Below are positions 1-9,542 of a stretch of 64,000 nt of DNA, piece by piece. Position numbers and translations under genes: made by a program. The stretch's first letter is position 1; every line of letters begins with the position of its first letter. The stretch comes from Liriodendron chinense (Eukaryota > Streptophyta > Magnoliopsida > Magnoliales > Magnoliaceae): contig ML058476.1 in assembly GCA_003013855.2 (NCBI GenBank), positions 762,011 to 826,010 on the forward strand, read 5' to 3'. The notes beneath the pieces were generated by a model. That model was not told where the DNA came from. It was given only the letters and a program-made list of their open reading frames with translations, and made no database searches.

Positions 1-900
1 GACCAGCCCAAAATCCCAGGCTTGAACCCGCCTCGGCCCATGACAGGCCGAACCAAATGGGCCCAAGCATTACCAATGATGATTATGCTTCGCCTGAGTC
101 AATTCCACTTATATTCTTACCCCATCTTGCATGACATATGACAGAAATGCACTAAAAAATCTTAAATGGGCTGGGCCAGGCTGACAGGTTCTTAAACAAA
201 ACTGGAGACTGATCCGGTTACTAAAAGGGCTTAAATTTTAGGTCCGGCCTGACCCTCAGGACCAGTATTCCATCCCCAGCCCGGCCTGAAGTCTGACAGC
301 TAGCCAGGCCAATTGACAGCCGTACATGGGAGGGAAGGCTGAAGATCATATGGTTGGGATCTTCGATCAGACTTGGCCCATGCACTAGCGGTTTTGAAGT
401 GGGTTCCGGCAAAGACAAATGGATAGTGGGTTGGGCTTCGCTTTAGAAATGTGACCCATTGAAAATAAATGGGTTGGGCTGGGCTTGGGTCAAACCCGAC
501 CTTAAAACTGATCTAGACTGCCGACATAGGTTACCAATGGGTTGAACCAAACGACCCTACCAAAACCGACCCAAAATTCAGAACAAAATAAAAAAAGAAA
601 ATTATAAATGGGTTTTTTTTTTTTTTTTTTAAATGTATATACATATCCGCTGTTTGGATTAGGTTGGGTCGTATTACATTCTTAAACCTGAGTTGGATTA
701 GATCGGGCTCGATGAATTTTTAAGTGGATCAAGTTGTGTCAGAGGCACTCGGTCGTATGTCAGGTTTGGGCAAGAATTCTTGGCCCACTTAGTAAATGAG
801 TTGGGCTTGGGGATGACCCTGACCTGGTCAGAGGTCGACTCATTGCCGTCCCTACAAGCCATACAAGAGGTTGGCCCCAGTGTGGGAATCAACTGGTGTG
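1..900. repeat. Degenerate GGGCC/GGGTTGGGC-rich repeat, no gene
   Basis: This stretch is full of short, imperfect GGCCCA, GGGCTGGGC and CAAACCCGACC words on both strands and includes a T-run near 607-630. It looks like decayed transposable-element sequence of the same base style as the short TIR elements at 21.7 and 25.9 kb. No open frame in it resembles a known protein, and no clear element ends were found. Confidence 0.45.
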
Positions 901-1194
901 GAAATCAGGTCACCCCACTTTTCATTCCGGCGACATAACTGAATCCAATGAATGGCAGAGGACCTGACTCAACTTAGTTGTGGCCCACCTTATGAACAGA
1001 TTACCCTAATTTTCCATCAAGTGATCCTCACGATGATCCACACTTCTCTTCGTATCTTACACATGTGACATGTTGGTGGGAAAATGGGAATATCGTAAGA
1101 AAACTTGCTGTGTGATGATTAGTTTATATGCAATGGGCAAGTACGGCTGAGATTATCATTTATTTATCTTTACTAAGAATCCATATACATCAAA

Positions 1195-1275
1195 GTCAAG
1201 ATGGCCGAGTTGGTCTAAGGCGCCAGTTTCAGGTACTGGTCCGAAAGGGCATGGGTTCGAATCCCATTCTTGACA
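1195..1275 (+). tRNA. tRNA-Leu (anticodon CAG)
   Basis: A complete class II tRNA cloverleaf. The 7-bp acceptor stem is GTCAAGA (1195-1201) pairing with TCTTGAC (1268-1274), followed by discriminator A. The A box is in TGGCCGAGTTGGTC, and the anticodon stem CCAGT/ACTGG holds the loop TTCAGGT with anticodon CAG, which reads CUG leucine codons. A variable arm TCC-GAAA-GGG and the T arm ATGGG-TTCGAAT-CCCAT (B box GGTTCGAATCC) follow. There is no intron and no encoded CCA, as expected for a nuclear gene. T-rich runs immediately downstream could end Pol III transcription. The tandem array beginning at about 1330 shares the sequence just downstream of this gene. Confidence 0.95.
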
Positions 1276-1329
1276 AATATTTTAATTTTTATCATTTTTT
1301 ATTTGTTTGTCTTAATGCTCAATTTTTCT

Positions 1330-2890
1330 GAGTGATCTATACCGTTTATATGGTGGGCCTCTTTTTCCTGAGTGGCCTCAATTTGTCTAATTGATCTGTA
1401 CCATTTATATGGTGGGCCTCTTTTTCTGAGTGGCCTCAATTTTTCTAAGTGATCTACACTGTTTATATGGTGTGCCTATTTTTCTGAGTGGCCCCAATTT
1501 TTCCAAGTGATCTATACCGTTTATATGGTGAGCCTCTTTTTCTGAGTGGCCTCAATTTTTCTAAGCATCTATACCGTTTATATGGTGGGCCTATTTTTCT
1601 GAGTGGCCTCAATTTTTCTAAGGATCTATATCATTTATATGGTGGGCCTCTTTTTCTGAGTGGCCTCTTTGTGGATGGGTTGTTTGTTATTTTCAATTTT
1701 GATGTCTTTCAGTGATCTAACTGTTTATATGGGATTTATGGGTGGCTTTTTTTTTTTTCTTTTTCCTTTTTTAATTTATTTATCTTAGTACTTAATTTTT
1801 CTAAGTGATCTATTCCGTTTGTATGGTGGGCCTCTTTGTGGATGGGTTGTTTGTTCGTTTCAGTTTGGATGTCCTTCATTGATCTAACCGAAAGGGCATG
1901 GGTTATAATCCCATTCTCAGCTAATACCATTTTGCACCTATTTAGCTTATTTGTTTATTTCAGTGATCAATTTTTCTAGTGATCTATACTGTTTATATGG
2001 TGGACCTCTTTGTGGATGGGTTGTTTGTTAATTTCAATTTTGATGTCCTTAAGTGATATAACTGAACGGGCATGGGTTCGAGTCCCATTCTCGGCAAATA
2101 CCATTTTGCACCTATTTGGCTTATTTGTTTATCTTAGTGCTCAATTTTTCTAGTGATCTATACCATTTATATGGTGGGCCTCTTTGTGAATTGGTTGTTT
2201 GTTAGTTTTAATTTTGATGTCCTTCCACGATCTAACCGTTTATATGGGTTTTCCGGTTGGATGGCTTATTTATGTATCTTAGTTCTCAAATTTTCTAGTG
2301 ATCTATACATTTTATATGGTGGCCTCTTTGTGGATGGGTCGTTTGTTAATTTCAATTTTGACCTCCTTCTTTGATCTAACCGTTTATATGGGGTTTCTGC
2401 GTGGATGCCTAATTTGTTTATGCTCAATTTTTCTAGTGATCTATACCGTTTATATGGTGGGCCTCTTTGTAGATGGGTTGTTTGTTAACTTCAATTTTAA
2501 TGCCCTCCAATAATCTACCGTTTATATGGGATTTTCGGCTGGATGGCTCAATTTTTCTAGTGATCTATACCATTTATATGATGGGCCTTTGTAAATGAGC
2601 TGTTTGTTGATTTCATTTTTGATGTCCTCCAGTTATTTAACCATTGATATGGGGGTTTCCGGGTGGACGGATTATTTGTTGATCTTAGTGCTTAATTTTT
2701 CTAGTGATCTAGACCATTTATATGGTGGGCCTCTTTGTGGATGGGTTATTTGTTCATTTTAATTTTGATGTCCTTCATATGTTAAACCATTTATATCTAC
2801 GTTTCCGAGTGGATGGCTTGTTTGTTCATCTTAGTGCTCAATTTTTCTAGCCATCTATTTGGTTTACATGATGAGCCTCTTAGTAGAGGG
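1330..2890. repeat. Tandem array seeded from tRNA-Leu 3' flank
   Basis: The first part (about 1334-1670) has units of about 57 bp containing GTTTATATGGTGGGCCTC and GAGTGGCCTCAATTTTTC. From about 1670 the units lengthen to roughly 125-177 bp and add TTTGTGGATGGGTTG and CAATTTTGATGTCCTT; these words recur near 1668, 1838, 2010, 2328, 2468 and 2734. Two of the long units (about 1888-1920 and 2064-2095) contain a copy of the tRNA-Leu 3' part (GGGCATGGGTT with its T-stem partner CCCATTCT). The leader TTATTTGTTTNTCTTAGTGCTCAATTTTTCT that precedes many units also directly follows the intact tRNA at about 1300-1327. The short open frames across it are repeat artefacts. Confidence 0.85.
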
Positions 2891-2924
2891 GGATACTTCT
2901 TCTTCTTTTGGGTGTTTTTTTTTT

Positions 2925-3090
2925 TGGGGTTAACACACACCCCATCGTTCGTACACCCACCCACCCATGTTAGTCACATCACAATGTTAGTCACCCCCAT
3001 TATGGGAATCGATGCTATAACATCAGTGTTGAAACGAGTTCACTCAGTCTGCCACTTGAGCTATAGACCTGGGTGTAGTAGATGGGGATA
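2925..3090 (-). mobile_element. tRNA-derived SINE-like element
   Basis: On the minus strand a tRNA-like head has an A-box-like TAGCTCAAGTGGCAGACTGA and a degenerate B box near GCATCGATTCCC. A GTG-rich body with GGGTGACTAACATTG and GGGTGTGTGTTAACC follows, ending in an A-rich run. This order of A box, B box, body and A tail is that of a plant SINE. I did not find clear target duplications. Related body words recur at 7208-7300 and 31.7 kb. Confidence 0.5.
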
Positions 3091-3099
3091 CTTAAAATA

Positions 3100-3696
3100 A
3101 TAAAAAAAAAATCTCTATTGAAATATGACAAAACTTTGATCATTTGACTCTTACCCTGACAATTAGACCATTGTTTTGCAGATCTTGGATGAGATCTAAT
3201 CTTGAGGACTTTTTCGAACATCCACATGACTCGTCATCCATGCACATAAACCGTTAAAATATGGTCTCTCATCATTTAATTGACACAGTCCCAATCCGAC
3301 TTATTTAAAAAAATAAAAAATCAAAACGGGGAGCATGCTTTCGCGCGAGTGCATGCATACTTGTATGACATCCTTAGGCATGGCCTAAGAATCAGATTGG
3401 TTGGACCGAATGTGGATTTCCTGCAACAAGTGTGGAGAACCTGTGCAATGAAAAAGCTCATTGAGCCCACTTATACCTACGTGACATTCATTTTGTACAT
3501 CTATTGTCAACTCATACAAACAGGTAGACTGAAAATCAAGCAAATTCAAAACTTGATTTAGCTATGCGACAAAAACAATAGAGATGGGAATGCCCCAACC
3601 ATACCATTGGAACATCCTTAGACTTATGATAGTTTTGGACCTATTTGCCTTTCGTCCTCATGGGGCCTACTTTAGGAAGGATGTGGCTTAAATGAA
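3100..3696. other. No gene seen
   Basis: An AT-rich spacer with no recognisable coding sequence, RNA gene or clear repeat ends. Confidence 0.5.
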
Positions 3697-3699
3697 TAC

Positions 3700-4131
3700 C
3701 TGACTGTGGGCCCACCATGAAGTGTGTGCCTTAGACACATGTCACCCATATGTTTAGATAGCTCACTTTAGGGCATGATCCCAAAAATGAAGTAGATCCA
3801 AATCTCAGGTGGGCCATAATATAGGAAATAGTGGTGATTGATCATTAAAAACTTCTTATCAACTACAAAAGTTTTGGATCAAGCTGATATTCATGTGGTC
3901 CCTTCATCCCATTCTTTGTGGGGTTATCAACATGTTGAAGGCAAATAAACATTCTGGCTGCCCCAAAGAAAATTTTAATGGTGGGTATTCAATCACCACT
4001 GTTTCCAGTGGTGTTGTCCTCCTGAGATTTGGATCTGCTTCATTTTTGGGATCATACCTTAAAATGAGCTGTCCAAAATGCATGGACAGCATGGATAAGG
4101 CATATACATCATGGTGGGTCCCATAGTCAGG
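3700..4131. mobile_element. Full-length foldback element (GTGGGCCCACC superfamily)
   Basis: A complete copy of the commonest repeat in the window. The outer ends are inverted: CCTGACTGTGGGCCCACCAT at 3700 and ATGGTGGGTCCCATAGTCAGG ending at 4131. The two halves are largely complementary along their length: GATCCAAATCTCAGGTGGGC on the left answers CTGAGATTTGGATCTGC on the right. The middle carries the shared words GATCAAGCTGATATT and AAATAAACAT. It encodes nothing, so I read it as a non-autonomous TIR transposon (MITE). Confidence 0.75.
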
Positions 4132-4444
4132 GTTCCACAGAAGCTGCGTCCCCTTAACAGAGGGCCTAGGGAATGTTCCAATGGTGGCATCCAGACGTCC
4201 TCATCTCTACTGTTTCTTGTGGCGTGGCCCACTTGAGTTTAATTTGGATCTTCTTGGTACTTGCCCTCACGTCATAACATGAAATGGTGGAATTGATGAA
4301 TGGAGTGGATGTCACATAGACATCACAGTGGGTCCTTGTTGCCCTTGCTCACTACAAGGTTAGAATATTTTGTTCAATTGAATGGTCAGGATAATCTTCT
4401 AAGCCATGCGCCATATATGGTGTCCGGATGAGTGGTTAGGAGGG

Positions 4445-5026
4445 TGTTATATATATATATATATGGAAAAGGTACCATGCGGTCGACCTCATGGGAAGTT
4501 CTCATGGGAAGTTCCCATGAGGATGAGCTGTGTGGGTCCCACTGTGATGTGTGATGGGTATCCACACCATCAGTTAGATGCACAATTCCGTGGTGGGCCA
4601 TGGGCCTAAAACGCAGGACAATCCATGACTTGGGTGGGCCACACCATAGACAACAGTTAAGAATAGATATTCACTCATTCAAACCTTTATGATCATTTAT
4701 AGGACCGACTGAGATGTGGTTGATAGATCCAGCCCATCCATTGTTCCTGTCCCACTTAAATAAGAGGTCACACTAAGTTTCAACCGTATCCAAAACTCAA
4801 GTGGGCCCCAACAAGTGATTTTAGATGTTGTAAGCATGATTTTACAATCTTTCAGTTGGTATGGCCCACATGAGTTCTAGATACACATGATTTTTGGGAC
4901 ATCTCATCATCAACAGGGGACCCACAACATGCATGGTGTGGATGCCCATTATACATCACAGTGGGGCCCACACAGCTCAACCTCATGGGAACTTCCCATG
5001 AGGTCGACCGCATAGTACCTTTTCCC

Positions 5027-5044
<18 letters not shown>
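4445..5044. mobile_element. MITE with ~100-bp TIRs inserted in (TA)n
   Basis: Left arm 4464-4569 (GGAAAAGGTACCATGCGGTC onward) is the inverted copy of right arm 4935-5026, differing at a few sites. The left arm also carries a 15-bp internal repeat around CTCATGGGAAGTT. Both outer ends run directly into (TA)n tracts at 4446-4463 and 5027-5044. The core of about 365 bp is non-coding and has the superfamily word TCAAGTGGGCCC. TA-tract insertion recalls TA-targeting elements such as rice Micron, but the long arms are also MULE-like, so the superfamily is open. Confidence 0.75.

Positions 5045-5075
<31 letters not shown>
5027..5075. repeat. (TA)n(GA)n compound microsatellite
   Basis: About 18 bp of TA repeat is followed directly by about 31 bp of GA repeat. 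Inverted-repeat elements lie directly against both sides. Confidence 0.9.
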
Positions 5076-5078
<3 letters not shown>

Positions 5079-5442
5079 TCACCTATCGCACTTCTCTCAC
5101 TAAAATTCGTGAGCACTTTTTCATGACTCATTTCACACTAAATAAGTCTAAAATCTGAGCCGTCCATGCGATGTAGCACCTAAAAAACTCTAAAGCCCAT
5201 CTTTCGACTTATTTCAGAACTTTGGTGGGTCATGAAAGAAGGAAACAGTTTCCTCCCTTTATTTGTCTCTTGCTTTCTGTTGCAGCCCACCAATGTTTTG
5301 GATTAGGTTAAAAGATGGGTCTTGGAAGTTTTTTTGGGGTGCTGCATCACATTAACGGCTCAGATTTTGGGCTCACATCATGTGCAATGAACCTTAAAAA
5401 GTGCTCATGAGTTTCTTACGAGAGACATGCCCAGGTGAGCAT
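5075..5442. mobile_element. Second foldback element abutting the GA tract
   Basis: The ends are ATGCTCACCT at 5075 and AGGTGAGCAT ending about 5442. Inner arms also match in inverted orientation: GTGAGCACTTTTTCATGA against AAAAAGTGCTCATGAGT, and AAAATCTGAGCCGTCCAT against AACGGCTCAGATTTTGGGCT. It is non-coding and about 368 bp long, a MITE of a different family from its left neighbour. Confidence 0.7.
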
Positions 5443-5499
5443 TATTTTTTTCAACCAATGCAACAAAAAACATGTGCCCACGCCAAATGAAACAGTGTG

Positions 5500-5830
5500 A
5501 CCAGAAACGTCCACAATTGAAACCTTCCTGAGCCTACCATGATGTTTATAAGTCTTTCAAACCGTTCACTTGGTTCCACTCAGATATCATCCTGACATCA
5601 AACTTTAGTGGCATCCACAAAGTTCCCAATGATGGGCATTCAATTCCCATTGCTTCGTGTGATATGGCCAATATCAGTTTTGGATCTGCTTGGTTTTTAG
5701 ATTCTTATCTTGTGGTGGTCTTGTGAAGCGGATGGACCGAGTCTATTTGTCATAAACATCTCTTTGGACCCAACGTAGCTTCTGACCACATGAACTTCCT
5801 ACGGTGGGGACAAGGCAAACCACAATTTTA
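5500..5830. mobile_element. Truncated foldback repeat (right half)
   Basis: It contains the right-half words TTGAAACCTTCCTGAGCC, ATGATGTTTATA, TTTTGGATCTGCTTGGTTTT and a CCAACGTAGC end, but no matching left half. Confidence 0.5.
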
Positions 5831-6331
5831 CCTCTTGAGGCACTTTGTCATTTCATCAGCATAGACTGGGTACTGCACCACTGTGCGACAAGATTTGATC
5901 TAACAGCTGGATCATGTTGTCAAAGATAGCCCACTCAATTATGCACCCGATTGAGCACCTTTCAGACATGATTTGCGTGAACCCATTTTTGTTAGTGGTG
6001 TGTGGTCCAATTCAATCACATCACATGGTGCTTATGCCATGCTTGGTATAGGCGGGGACAGTACCATTTTCATGGTTTTCACAAAAACTTAGATTGCATG
6101 ATGACTCCAACAGTACATAGATATGAGGTGTTGTGACAAAGCAGGATTTGATTGGACACATGCCTCTAGGGGAATTGAGTATAATGTGAACCTAACAATG
6201 TCAAATATGCTGGGTCCCTTCTCATGTGAAGGTGGGACCCACACGTGTGGACTTAAGTAGCTCTTTTAATGCCATGTGCCTGGGGTACTTTTGTTTTTTT
6301 CCGTCAATCAAGTAAAATGAGGGGGAAAAAA

Positions 6332-6890
6332 AGAGCTTTTGCTTAGAGAGAGTTTTATAGCCACATTGGTTGGTTTTGTTTTGTTTTGTTTTGTTTTTTT
6401 AATTTAAGGCGAAGAGAGAAAGGGGTTTTGTATGAGAGGAGAACAAGAGTATTCTACACCAAAAATCTTCAAATCCAAGTTTGTGGAAATCTATCTACAA
6501 TGTCAGTTTCTTCGATTGTTTTGTCTACGATTGTGTTAGTAATTTTTTATAATTCTTAATTCGTGAGAAATTCTTTGGTTAGTTTTATAGCCACATTGGT
6601 TGGCTATAAAAAATCTTAATTTTCTATAATTCTTAATTCGTGAGAAAAACAGAGCTTTTGCTTAGAGAGAGTTTTATAGCCACATTGGTTGATTTTGTTT
6701 TGTTTTTTTCTTTTTTTATTTAAGGTGGAGAGAGGGGTTTTGTATGAGAGGAGAACAAGAGTATTCTATAACAAAAATCTTCAAATCCAAGTTTGTGGAA
6801 GTCTATCTACAATGTCAGTTTCTTCGATTGTTTTGTCTACGATTGTGTTGGTAATTTTCTATAATTCTTAATTGGTGAGAAATTCTTTTA
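6332..6890. repeat. Direct duplication of a ~240-bp unit
   Basis: Two copies in the same direction begin AGAGCTTTTGCTTAGAGAGA at 6332 and 6651. Both contain TATGAGAGGAGAACAAGAG, CAAATCCAAGTTTGTGGAA and TTCTTCGATTGTTTTGTCTA, and end at about 6571 and 6890. They differ at few sites apart from the number of TTTTG units. A partial third start (TTTTATAGCCACATTGGTTG) lies at 6581-6600. The style resembles plant LTR sequence, but no PBS, PPT or coding region adjoins it. Confidence 0.75.
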
Positions 6891-7207
6891 TTTCATGTTA
6901 TTCGGAATTCAATTTTAGATGAATTAGTTTTGGCAAGAGAAGTGGGTATCTTGATGATGATACTTCTATTATTTTTATTACGGTGTATTTATATTGAAAA
7001 ATGTCCCGTGGTTTTTCTCTTCATATTAAAATGTTTCTCGCCTAAAAAATCTTTTGATTTACTTATTTGCATTAGAAGTGATTTTTATCCATTAAATCTT
7101 TTCCATTGTTAATGCCATTGATTTGCACACAAAAAGAAAAGATGTGTGGTTTCCCAAAAAGATATACTTTAGATTGGGCCCATCTCTAACAACAATAGCA
7201 AATCTTT

Positions 7208-7377
7208 CTTTTGTTTTGGTTAGTACACACCCTATTGTTAGTATGCCCACCCCATTGTTAGTCACACTACACTATAGTCACCCCCACTTAGAAATTCATA
7301 CCAGGACAACGAGCTTATGGTAGCATATCACAATCCTACCTCTCATTATTATCATTATTATTATTATTATTATTATT
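7208..7377 (-). repeat. SINE-body remnant and (ATT)n tract
   Basis: TTAGTACACACCCTATTGTTAG and TTAGTCACACTACACTATAG repeat the body words of the SINE-like element at 2.9 kb, but no tRNA-like head is recognisable. An imperfect ATT repeat runs from about 7343 to 7377. Confidence 0.4.
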
Positions 7378-7419
7378 TTCTCCAGAGAAACAATGAAACT
7401 GGGGTGCCACCTTTTACAT

Positions 7420-7998
7420 CATGTGGATACCAAGACCCGCACCCATCTCTCCAGGTGACGCATGAATCAGGACCATCCATCTAGTTCAACCGACTAAAGG
7501 ACAATCTAAGCCAACCAGTGGTTGAAGTCAATGATTGAGGATATAAATTACTTTTATCCATAGACCATCAACAGCAGAGTCTAATAACATCCTGCCATCT
7601 TGACGGTGAAGGTGGGATGCCTAGACTTGTACCCATCTCTACATGTGACGCATGAATCAAGACCATTCATCTAGTTCTACCCACTAAAGGACAATCCAAG
7701 CCAACCACCACCTTTGAATTCAATATTTAAGGTGGATACCTAGACTTGCACCCATATCTACGGTTGACACATGAATGAAGACCATCCATCTATTTCTACT
7801 CACTAAAGGACAATCCAAGCCAACCACCTTTGAAGTCAATATTTAAGTATATCTGTTCTTTTTTACCATAGACCATTGGCAGCAACTGCAATAACAACCT
7901 GCCGGCCACCTTGCCGGTGAAGTTGGATACCTAGATTCGCACCCATCTCTACAGGCGACGCATGAATCGGGACTGTCCATCCAATTCTACCCACTAAA
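7420..7998. repeat. Four-unit tandem repeat
   Basis: Four units begin near 7420, 7610, 7731 and 7918. Each has GGATACCTAGACTTGCACCC, a GACGCATGAATC box, CCATCCATCTAGTTCTACCC and ACTAAAGGACAATCCAAGCC. Unit length varies (about 120-190 bp) because the ACCATAGACCAT...CCTGCCG block is present only in units 1 and 3. No coding potential was recognised. Confidence 0.75.
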
Positions 7999-9380
7999 GG
8001 TGTCAACACCTAAGCTCTGAAGGGCGATAGCAATGCATGCACGTATGACATCCAATCCATCAATTACGCCACCATGCGATTTATCACATCGATTCTCAAA
8101 ATTAAGTTCTAATCAAAATTCAGGCCACCCCACGGGAACAATGTAAAAACATATCTAAAACCTCTACATTCACGCCATGTGACCCGCCTGACTATTGGAA
8201 TTGGACGATTTTTGGAATGTATCTTCTTCATAGTGCAAATCAAATGATGGACAGGTTAGATAGCAACAACCACCACCCTACCATAATTACTACGCCTAGA
8301 GCGTACCTACTGCCACATGGGTCTAACTTTCATTAGACCCAGCCCATTGACCATATAAGCTGCCTCTCGTTCAGGCCGGAACACAAAAATCATGACCATC
8401 AAAACCTCAGGTAGACGACAGCACCGGAAATAGTTGGCATGGAATGCCCACTTTAGTTTTGTGCAGGGCTAACAGTACTCTCTACATCCCATCTAATCCA
8501 TTCATCTAATGTGCCTCATTAGGATGAGAGAATTTGCCAATTTAGATTGTGGAATTGATTGCAGCATTGGAATAACTGTGTAATGCATCGAATATGGAGA
8601 TCAAATAACCTAAATAGCTTATGGACTTAATTGGCCATCTATTTTTCTACCCTGAAACTTATGTAGAGAAAACTTAGAAATGAGAATACCATTTTCTTAT
8701 ATTGTTTCGGATTGGAGAACCAACATAGGTATGCAATTCCTATGCCCTCACACAGCTTGCATAGATAAAGTCCATGTCCTACTGCAACAATGCAACAATG
8801 CAGTACTTAACTCACTCTTTTATCCCTTTATGAGATCACAACTGTAATGAGTCCACTGGTTGGCCCACCCATATTCATCAGAGCCATTATCAATTGGGCT
8901 CACCATATAGAAAACTTACGTTTTAGGTATAATTTAAAGCATACCCAGTGTTGAATTAGCCTTTTTTTTTTTATTCGTTAATACAGGGCAAGCAAGAGGT
9001 GTTGTACGTGATGGACGGTCTGAATCTCATGCACCCTAGAGTTGTTTCCGTCGCAGAAGCCGCAACTCGATTCAGACAGGGCAAGGCAGGTGTCACTAGC
9101 GACACACGTTTCTTCCTTTGATTCTTTCAGAGGAGCTATGTGGTACTCAGGCTGAGCATGCCCTTGCTACGCAGGCACTTTTAAATTGCATACGTGGCAT
9201 ACATTTACTCAAATAAACCCGACTGTATCTGTCTACAGGTCACAAACCCAAGGCTAAATTGTTTGAACAATCCTGACCATTGACTCATGGCAATAGTACC
9301 GTTGGAGTTTTTATTTTTGACCGTTCAAAAAATGTCCACCAATTAATTGGACAGATAATAAAAGAAGCATAATTTTGGTT
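7999..9380. other. No gene seen
   Basis: Mixed unique and decayed repeat sequence upstream of GST1. No RNA gene, coding exon or bounded element was recognised. Confidence 0.5.
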
Positions 9381-9439
9381 TATGATACATATAAACTAAC
9401 TACCATAAATTGGACGGTTTAAATTGACTAATTTTATGC

Positions 9440-9445
9440 CACGTG
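9440..9445 (+). promoter_or_regulatory. G-box CACGTG upstream of GST1
   Basis: A perfect palindromic CACGTG lies about 100 bp before the GST1 start codon. Plant bHLH and bZIP factors bind G-boxes, and stress-inducible GST promoters often carry them. No convincing TATA box was found nearby, so the promoter assignment is by position only. Confidence 0.4.
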
Positions 9446-9542
9446 TGCATGTTCTAAGTGCCCGAGTATCATCGATCACACTCTGCCAGAGTATCGAAGT
9501 TTTTCTCATCTTCTTAAGATCGAACTCTCTACGGAGAGGGCA

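Noticed and set aside
1888..2095. Further tRNA-Leu genes
   Set aside because: Only the variable and T-arm half is present; acceptor 5' strand, D arm and anticodon arm are missing.
1488..2513. Repeated DLYRLYGGPLFLSG-type peptides that look like a repeat protein
   Set aside because: The peptide repeats follow the tandem DNA units and shift frame with unit length; there is no gene structure.
2153..5158. CRISPR-like array of short repeats
   Set aside because: Units have no constant repeat with unique spacers; this is a eukaryotic satellite and MITE region.
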